From the IMG/VR virus record IMGVR_UViG_3300024346_000022, positions 1 through 64,000 of that record: a stretch of 64,000 nt of DNA; one strand, given 5' to 3'. The notes under the pieces were generated by a model that was not told the DNA's origin, searched no databases, and saw only the letters and a list, made by a program, of their open reading frames with translations. The DNA is from a virus. The position numbers and the translations under genes were made by a program. Of the stretch, positions 60,301-64,000 are shown piece after piece; the first letter of the stretch is position 1; each line of letters opens with the position of its first letter.

Positions 60301-61387
60301 GAGCAACAGTTTTTGTCTCAAATACATATCCCTTATTACCACTTGGATATGTAACAATTCCAGGACCAGAAGGGCAACTAAACTGAAGTCCGGAAAGAGA
60401 AATACCCATACCAACCGTGAATTTATGAGCACTATTGGTATAGGCAGTTAAAAGTCCTGTCCTATTATCATAAAGAGCATTTACTATATTTAAAGTTGGT
60501 ACATTTAAATCAAGAACAAAAGTATCCGAATTTTCTGCCGCAGCACTTGTGACTATTCCTGTATATTTTAAGGGTCCTATACCATCGGAAATTAGTCCAT
60601 AGTTACCAAAGGAAGAGTTTGAGTTTGTAAGATCACAAGCAGCACCACTTCCACAAAAAACTGCAATATCACTACAAATTGTGAAGAGAGAAACTAACTG
60701 TGCATATCCCTCATTTGTAATTGAGATTCCAATACCACCTTGATTATATTGAGTATAAGAGTCAAGAACCATACTCTTAGTTGGTCCAATTGCTTTGGAA
60801 CCATCAATTCTCATTCCAATACTTCCAGGAATAAAATTGGTTCCGTTCTGTACATAAGGTGATTGATCAAAATATCCTATTTGATCAGGATTAAAGGAGA
60901 AGATTGCCCTACCAGGATTCATCGTTCCGGTATAGGACATTTCTGCAACATAAACCCCATTTGCCACATAGAACAAATCTTGATCTGGATTCTGTGGTGA
61001 TACTGATACTTCTCTTAGACTATCACCGACGATTGAGACTTGTTCTGGAATGGTTAGAGGATTGTTCTCTATATAAGATCCAGCACTAACTTTAATAACT
61101 GATCCTGTTGTTGCCTGTGTGAGTGCTGCTCCAATTGTTCTTTTGGCGTCTCCGAGTTTGAGTCCGGTGTTTGTGTCGTTTCCGTCTTTTGTGACATATA
61201 AAATATTTGTGACTGTTGTTCCGGCACCGATGCGAATAATGTCAGTTCCTATTCCAGGACGATCCCTTCTACCCGTAAGTTCACCATCATAGGTATTATA
61301 CGCTAGTTCGCCACTTAAGAGTTGATTGATTGTGGGTCTTTTGCCAGGAACAGCAGACCTTTTAATCCTAATTGGAGTTCCGTCCAT
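57383..61387 (-). CDS. giant beta-helix virion structural protein with repeated domains
   Basis: 1334 residues. Beta-helix start YVTKDGNDTNTGLKLGDAKRTIG (about 68-90) as in the protein at 20921. Then four ~36-residue repeats (KQEIVDKSLASIA...DFYFPG...SRYYDSYRLIQ, about 375-515) and four ~150-residue repeats with KCARDLGYxxDAIxTDxFTGGN and AFxxxRDLMKKAITNQL (about 525-1080). The C-terminus (FTSTDQSGNFRIGDG, TPFILALGGD) is shared with the protein at 20921. Fibre or tailspike component, expressed from a TATAAATA late promoter. Confidence 0.86.
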   Translation of the reverse strand: MDGTPIRIKRSAVPGKRPTINQLLSGELAYNTYDGELTGRRDRPGIGTDIIRIGAGTTVTNILYVTKDGNDTNTGLKLGDAKRTIGAALTQATTGSVIKVSAGSYIENNPLTIPEQVSIVGDSLREVSVSPQNPDQDLFYVANGVYVAEMSYTGTMNPGRAIFSFNPDQIGYFDQSPYVQNGTNFIPGSIGMRIDGSKAIGPTKSMVLDSYTQYNQGGIGISITNEGYAQLVSLFTICSDIAVFCGSGAACDLTNSNSSFGNYGLISDGIGPLKYTGIVTSAAAENSDTFVLDLNVPTLNIVNALYDNRTGLLTAYTNSAHKFTVGMGISLSGLQFSCPSGPGIVTYPSGNKGYVFETKTVAPGRYVDAANSIRANRTEIQDKSLAAIALNHPDFYFPGDPQTTQYSRFYDSYRLIQQNKQEIVDKSLASIAVGFPSDFYFPDEPETNARSRYYDASRLIQINKQEIVDKSLGSVAIAHSDFYFPGDIQTNSRSRYFDSYRLIQKNKDVVVSIAWTNTYNVYPGIATSEEKCKRDLGFFIDAISTDILTGGNNYSRQFTLKYFDSAGNPITNGLQGEEVASNYAFVEARQLMKSAITNTLVGAAYSDLTITADPLTGSNTNPSSCANVRTNIDNLVGIVTTVIGSGNTSSLPNTNFGYFNLSVGIGSTSSPGGYKCARDLGYLIDAISTDVFTGGNKYSRDFTLQYFDNSGNPISNGLVGETVESVTAFNASRDLMKKAITNQLNFKNLGISSGPASYGGIGTSLLVLQSGNPNSCADVQSNIDNLVGIVTTVIGLGTTGSLLTFNENLGISTTNKCARDLGYFVDAISTDIFTGGNSYSIAFTKFYFDNVGSATTSLLGEESESVYAFASAREYAKKAITNQLNRKDLTLTADPTPSSGISSNTNPNSCTNVRDAIDTLVGISIQAISSGNLTVLNSININPGIFVTGQNKCRRDIGYVVDAIADDLEEFTNNNIIIATESYFDINGNPLSNGLVGEVTESITAFHAVRDYSKKAINNLLNYQDLTLQIDPLTGSNQDEDSCSNVKNTIDNLVGILTTSIASGNTSSIPTTASRASTVFTANVGVSTLPHTYVPNTGTAKINVIRPFDGQVVYFSKLYYTVEKILVSNGGSGYFISPEIDISDPETNFGVAAQAVAEVKDGVVVSIDMVSSGRGYTYTPTVTLTGPEVGINTAVAIPIMVPTYYSILSSTPISAGICTITINDNVPYDVGIGTLVPFFKQSRVLATGHSLEYIGSGTEIATALPATGGVPIQENETDARNGGLVVFTSTDQSGNFRIGDGVVIDQQAGTISGTFYSKSLFSTITPFILALGGD

Positions 61388-61414
61388 TTATTACATTCGG
61401 TATTTACCAAAATT

Positions 61415-61432
61415 AGACAGTATATACTGTCT
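61415..61432. promoter_or_regulatory. 18-bp perfect palindrome at fibre operon start
   Basis: AGACAGTATATACTGTCT, directly downstream of the late promoter at 61439-61446, around the expected transcription start. It could be a 5' stabilising hairpin or a protein-binding site. Confidence 0.6.
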
Positions 61433-61438
61433 TCAAGT

Positions 61439-61446
61439 TATTTATA
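61439..61446 (-). promoter_or_regulatory. late promoter TATAAATA for fibre cluster 2
   Basis: Exact T4 late consensus on the minus strand, 52 bases before the ATG of the 1334-residue gene. Probably drives the whole cluster down to 50598. Confidence 0.75.
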
Positions 61447-61451
61447 AAACC

Positions 61452-61823
61452 TTATGACGCATTATTTTTTCTTGGGCGATAAGAATAAAGATTTGTGGGT
61501 GATGGAGGTTTCATCCAATTTTCTATTTTATCAAATCTTTCTTCACTATAAAAATCTTGCTGGACATACCACAGTTTCCAGTGCTCGTGCCCTTTGGATT
61601 GATTACAAGAATGGCAAGAGCATACTACATTCGTGGTAGTATCTAATCCACCTTTTGATTGAGGAAGTATGTGGTCTATTGTAAGATTATCTTCAGACTC
61701 ACAATAGGCACACTTATGATTCCAACTCTCTTTGATATCTTTTCTCCATATTCGTTTAGCATCCCCAGAACTTGTCGTATAAAGATTAAACAGGTACTCT
61801 TTAGGCGAATGGAGAGGTCCCAT
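61452..61823 (-). CDS. HNH endonuclease, second
   Basis: 123 residues. WNHKCAYCESEDNLTIDHILPQSKGGLDTTTNVVCSCHSCNQSKG (about 35-79) is a complete HNH domain: two CxxC pairs, the DHILP His, and Asn before the second Cys pair. Unlike the protein at 239 it has no long N-terminal domain. Next to a fibre cluster, a usual place for free-standing endonucleases. The ATG at 61823 follows the tiny 32-codon ORF. Confidence 0.88.
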   Translation of the reverse strand: MGPLHSPKEYLFNLYTTSSGDAKRIWRKDIKESWNHKCAYCESEDNLTIDHILPQSKGGLDTTTNVVCSCHSCNQSKGHEHWKLWYVQQDFYSEERFDKIENWMKPPSPTNLYSYRPRKNNAS

Positions 61824-61826
61824 AAG

Positions 61827-61925
61827 TTACTGCGACTTATGATTATTTAGAGTTATTGAGATGGTTTCTTTTAGACAAATCCAAATATAATGAAACTGTT
61901 CGGATAATGTTGTCTTATACTTCAT
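61827..61925 (-). CDS. tiny ORF, 32 aa
   Basis: MKYKTTLSEQFHYIWICLK and a basic tail. Its ATG overlaps the stop of the 29-codon ORF (ATGA) and its stop lies 3 bases before the HNH start. Only the coupling supports it. Confidence 0.35.
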   Translation of the reverse strand: MKYKTTLSEQFHYIWICLKETISITLNNHKSQ

Positions 61926-62011
61926 TCTTCTTTATTTCTTCCAAAATTATAACCCCAATATATGATATAGAGGTCTATGAGAACATTAAACCAATTGATG
62001 TTTTGTATCAT
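61922..62011 (-). CDS. tiny ORF, 29 aa, possibly membrane-associated
   Basis: MIQNINWFNVLIDLYIIYW is hydrophobic, with a charged tail (NFGRNKEE). ATGA overlap with the 125-residue gene upstream and with the next tiny ORF. Function unknown. Confidence 0.4.
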   Translation of the reverse strand: MIQNINWFNVLIDLYIIYWGYNFGRNKEE

Positions 62012-62385
62012 ATCACTACAGGTTGTCCCTGACCTTCTGGAAGTTGTGGTGCTTTAGAAGAAACCACAGGGTTCTTATTTGAGTTTTTAATAACGATAAA
62101 GGCATCTTTTTGATAAGTAATTGTCCCATAAGGTTTAGACCACTTTGGATTTGCGTCTGGATGAGTTGCGGTTCCTGTCGCAGAACATCCACCAATATTG
62201 ACCTCAAAAGTATCTTCACCAGTCCAACCAAGAGAACGCATTACCTGAAATACATCTTTCATTACATACTGAAACTTTGATTCCTCTCTTGATGCTAACG
62301 CAAGGTCATTAATCATTTTTGTGTATAGGTCGTCAATATTTTTTTCTCCGGAACGAAAAGGATTACCATAGGTTTCTTTTGTCAT
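62008..62385 (-). CDS. hypothetical protein, 125 aa
   Basis: Mixed helical start (NIDDLYTKMINDLALASREESKFQYVMKDVFQVMRSLGW) then a beta-rich end (TGTATHPDANPKWSKPYGTITYQKDAFIVIKNSN). No family recognised. A sigma70-type promoter TTTACA-17-TATAAT lies 23 bases upstream and a chain of tiny coupled ORFs leads on to the HNH gene. Confidence 0.65.
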   Translation of the reverse strand: MTKETYGNPFRSGEKNIDDLYTKMINDLALASREESKFQYVMKDVFQVMRSLGWTGEDTFEVNIGGCSATGTATHPDANPKWSKPYGTITYQKDAFIVIKNSNKNPVVSSKAPQLPEGQGQPVVI

Positions 62386-62407
62386 TTGGTTTTTATGTCT
62401 TTGTAGT

Positions 62408-62436
62408 ATTATACGTCATTTATGAGGTTTTGTAAA
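62408..62436 (-). promoter_or_regulatory. sigma70-type promoter
   Basis: TTTACA (62431-62436), 17 bases, TATAAT (62408-62413) on the minus strand, upstream of the 125-residue gene. Confidence 0.7.
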
Positions 62437-62445
62437 GACTATTAT

Positions 62446-62497
62446 AGTAGAGATATAAGGAAGAGGAACATACCGAATGCTATGAAGGCTGCGAGGA
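62446..62497. repeat. 52-bp direct repeat, left copy
   Basis: Matches 63272-63323 with one mismatch (C for T). On the minus strand it encodes the C-terminal part of the 21-residue hydrophobic peptide, without a start codon. Confidence 0.85.
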
Positions 62498-62503
62498 TAA
62501 ATA
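62496..62503 (+). promoter_or_regulatory. late promoter GATAAATA formed at repeat junction
   Basis: NATAAATA-type late element on the plus strand, formed from the last bases of the left repeat and the first cassette bases. It lies 14 bases before the ATG at 62518. Confidence 0.5.
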
Positions 62504-62517
62504 CAAATAAAATTCTT

Positions 62518-62913
62518 ATGAAAACTTATAAAGAATTTATATCAATACTTGAAAAGTTTAAACCATTTCCTGAAGATAGTGTAAGTAGACAAATTGAAAG
62601 AAAAAAGAAAAGTGGTTCTAATGAAGATGCTCATAAGATGAAGGTTGCTAAAAATTTTATGACTAAATCAGGTAATAGTAATAATGCAAAAAGGTCAGTA
62701 GATACTATTAAAAAGAATTTATATGCAACTGTTCATAAAGGAAACCCAGACGGTATTAATGCTAAAAATGTGGATGTTATTAGTAGGATTGTAAAAGGGC
62801 ACACTAAAAAGTCTAAATTAAAAGATTTAGACCAACAGTCGGATTTTAACAAGAAAAACAAAGACGCAAAAAATAAACTCAATAAAATATATCAAAGAAA
62901 TGAAAATACCTGA
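62518..62913 (+). CDS. hypothetical basic protein, 131 aa
   Basis: Begins MKTYKEFISILEKFKPFPED, then a Lys/Asn/Ser-rich helical body (QIERKKKSGSNEDAHKMKVAKNFM, DPKNKL-like C-terminus), strongly basic. Possibly a DNA-binding or internal virion protein; no family recognised. The frame opens to an ATG at 62422, but that part translates the repeat, so I prefer the internal start. Rightward, opposite to its neighbours. Confidence 0.62.
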   Translation: MKTYKEFISILEKFKPFPEDSVSRQIERKKKSGSNEDAHKMKVAKNFMTKSGNSNNAKRSVDTIKKNLYATVHKGNPDGINAKNVDVISRIVKGHTKKSKLKDLDQQSDFNKKNKDAKNKLNKIYQRNENT

Positions 62914-63271
62914 AAAAACAAAATTATTAGAATTGTATTCTTATGGTATTGAAAGTTTTGTATTAAATCTTCAAGATTACTTAAAGACTGATAATAAGGT
63001 ATCCGAATTAAAATCTCATATTGGATTTAAACTTTCAGAAATTTCTGGTATCATATTTGATTATAATGGAGACAAAAAATTATTCCTGATGAGATTAAAG
63101 AGAAATAAGAAGCAAACGGTTACTTACTGCCTTGAACTATTATCTGTTGAATGGTGTGAAGATATTATAGTTCTTATGAAAAGGATTAGTAATAAAAAAC
63201 ACTGCTGGAGAATAGTTCAAGATAAAAAGTTAGAGTATTCTTGGGATTTTATTGAGAACATTTTTGATTAA
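62900..63271 (+). CDS. hypothetical protein, 123 aa
   Basis: Begins MKIPEKTKLLELYSYGIESF. Mixed alpha/beta with KLSEISGIIFDYNGDKKLFLMRLKRNKKQTVTYCLELLSVEW (about 45-85). The start overlaps the 131-residue gene by 14 bases. It ends right at the second repeat copy, and no family is recognised. Together with the preceding gene it makes a compact two-gene cassette. Confidence 0.62.
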   Translation: MKIPEKTKLLELYSYGIESFVLNLQDYLKTDNKVSELKSHIGFKLSEISGIIFDYNGDKKLFLMRLKRNKKQTVTYCLELLSVEWCEDIIVLMKRISNKKHCWRIVQDKKLEYSWDFIENIFD

Positions 63272-63333
63272 AGTAGAGATATAAGGAAGAGGAACATACC
63301 GAATGCTATGAAGGTTGCGAGGATTGTTAGCAT
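63268..63333 (-). CDS. tiny hydrophobic peptide, 21 aa
   Basis: MLTILATFIAFGMF and four more hydrophobic residues make a single membrane helix. The ATG is one base after the stop of the 69-residue membrane protein, so it is coupled to it. A truncated copy of its 3' end lies at 62446-62497. Confidence 0.5.
   Translation of the reverse strand: MLTILATFIAFGMFLFLISLL
63272..63323. repeat. 52-bp direct repeat, right copy
   Basis: Right-hand copy of the repeat at 62446-62497, here inside the intact 21-residue gene. Confidence 0.85.
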
Positions 63334-63334
63334 T

Positions 63335-63544
63335 TTAGTTCTTATAAAGGTCTTCTAATCTTTCTTTGGTGAGGTCAACATATAAAAGTTCATCACCTTC
63401 TTTTGGTGCCTCTGGGTGTTGAGGTTTTCTTGGAGTTCTCATTTCTTTATTGATGGATTGGATGTTTCCCCACATCATCGCAAAGGCACCTCCGGCGATG
63501 ACTGCGAAGAATGTGAAGTAGATGAAGATTAGAAAGGGGTTCAT
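63335..63544 (-). CDS. small membrane protein, 69 aa
   Basis: MNPFLIFIYFTFFAVIAGGAF is a transmembrane helix, followed by a Pro/Lys/Glu-rich cytoplasmic part (RTPRKPQHPEAPKEGDELLYVD). Similar small proteins are usual in cyanophages. The ATG at 63544 overlaps the homing-endonuclease stop by 4 bases; the frame extends only to a TTG at 63562. Confidence 0.72.
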   Translation of the reverse strand: MNPFLIFIYFTFFAVIAGGAFAMMWGNIQSINKEMRTPRKPQHPEAPKEGDELLYVDLTKERLEDLYKN

Positions 63545-64000
63545 TTTCTTCCAATCCTCCAACCATCACCAGGGCATTCTAACACAAGTTTACAATTTCC
63601 GAGACCATCATTCCACCATTTTTTACCTTTCTTTGCTTCACTTAATTTTTTCCGGGTTTCTTCTGTTGGTTGTTTACCTTTATGTGCTTCACTCATTTTC
63701 TTTCTAGTTTCTTCTGAATATTTTCTTCCTATCATATATTGATTACCTTTTTGTGCCTCACCAACTTTTCTTTTAGTTTCGTCTGAAAGTTTTTTACCAA
63801 CATTCCAAGTATTTCCAATCATTCTCTGTCTGATTTTATCTTTGTGTTCCTCCGATAGTTTTATTCCTTTTCTTTTTTCACTTATTTGTCGTTTTTGTTC
63901 TTCACTCATTTCTTTCCCATAGTTGGGATTTTTTTCACCGACTCTTAGTTCACTTAATTTTTTTCTTGTTTCTTCACTTACTAAAAGTCCAGAAACACCT
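63541..64000 (-). CDS. homing endonuclease-type protein with NUMOD3 repeats, N-terminus outside window
   Basis: At least 152 codons are visible and open at base 64000. Five or six NUMOD3 units are seen: VSEETRKKLSELRVG, MSEEQKRQISEKRKG, LSEEHKDKIRQRMIG, LSDETKRKVGEAQKG, YSEETRKKMSEAHKG and PTEETRKKLSEAKKG. The C-terminus (KWWNDGLGNCKLVLECPGDGW) is common in GIY-YIG/HNH homing proteins. The catalytic domain is upstream of the window, so its class (GIY-YIG or HNH) is not visible. It probably differs from the other two. Confidence 0.85.
   Translation of the reverse strand, partial: GVSGLLVSEETRKKLSELRVGEKNPNYGKEMSEEQKRQISEKRKGIKLSEEHKDKIRQRMIGNTWNVGKKLSDETKRKVGEAQKGNQYMIGRKYSEETRKKMSEAHKGKQPTEETRKKLSEAKKGKKWWNDGLGNCKLVLECPGDGWRIGRK

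Noticed and set aside
62422-62517. Longer N-terminus for the rightward 131-residue gene
   Set aside because: These codons translate the direct repeat and lie before the likely late promoter; the internal ATG with MKTYKEF is a more natural start.

Overview
The window is about 64 kb of a T4-like myovirus that infects cyanobacteria (a cyanophage). Recognisable T4-type genes are gp5, gp26, gp4, gp48, gp53, gp32, gp59 and gp33, with a gp27-like hub. They lie beside genes typical of cyanophages: PhoH, ThyX, a DUF1825 protein, an MGME1/Cas4-like exonuclease, 2OG-Fe(II) oxygenases and very long fibre proteins. The sequence is AT-rich and densely packed. Nearly all genes read leftward (minus strand), often with 1-8 base overlaps. 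Two islands read rightward: gp4-115 aa-gp48-gp53 (34021-36444) and a two-gene cassette at 62518-63271.

Layout. 1-6.2 kb: RNA-repair pair (kinase fragment and RNA ligase 1) with an HNH gene between them, small accessory genes, a GIY-YIG endonuclease and an SF2 helicase. 6.3-14.2 kb: two fibre/structural genes, one of 1849 codons. 14.2-14.8 kb: a tRNA cluster whose tRNA-Leu(UAA) is split by a 212-nt group I intron. 14.8-17.2 kb: Phd-like antitoxin, two 2OG-Fe(II) oxygenases and a tail-fibre chaperone. 17.2-34.0 kb: collagen-like fibre, beta-helix fibre genes, gp5, hub protein, a two-domain cell-wall hydrolase, a hydrophobic tail protein, gp26 and a tube-like protein. 34.0-36.4 kb: gp4, gp48, gp53. 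36.5-44.0 kb: replication and late-transcription block (gp32, GIY-YIG gene, DUF1825, gp59, gp33, exonuclease, PhoH, ThyX, glutaredoxin). 44.1-50.5 kb: an AT-rich glycan operon of giant multidomain proteins. 50.6-61.4 kb: a second fibre cluster, paralogous to the first. 61.5-64 kb: HNH gene, tiny coupled ORFs, the rightward cassette and the end of a third homing-type gene.

Regulation is unusually legible. Nine sigma70-type promoters all have a 17-bp spacer, and three are exact TTGACA-N17-TATAAT. They sit before gp32, gp33, the ThyX operon, the RNA ligase, the glycan operon and others. T4-type late elements (TATAAATA, NATAAATA, NCTAAATA) precede structural genes and often contain the stop codon of the gene upstream. 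Two GIY-YIG genes carry a perfect TATAAATA inside the loop of a hairpin that reaches the ribosome-binding site, the arrangement known for T4 I-TevI. The most unusual items are the intron-bearing tRNA-Leu, these two switches, the four-enzyme TPR-FkbM fusion, and the cassette flanked by a 52-bp direct repeat.

All calls come from reading the sequence. No database search was possible, so family names rest on motifs and synteny.
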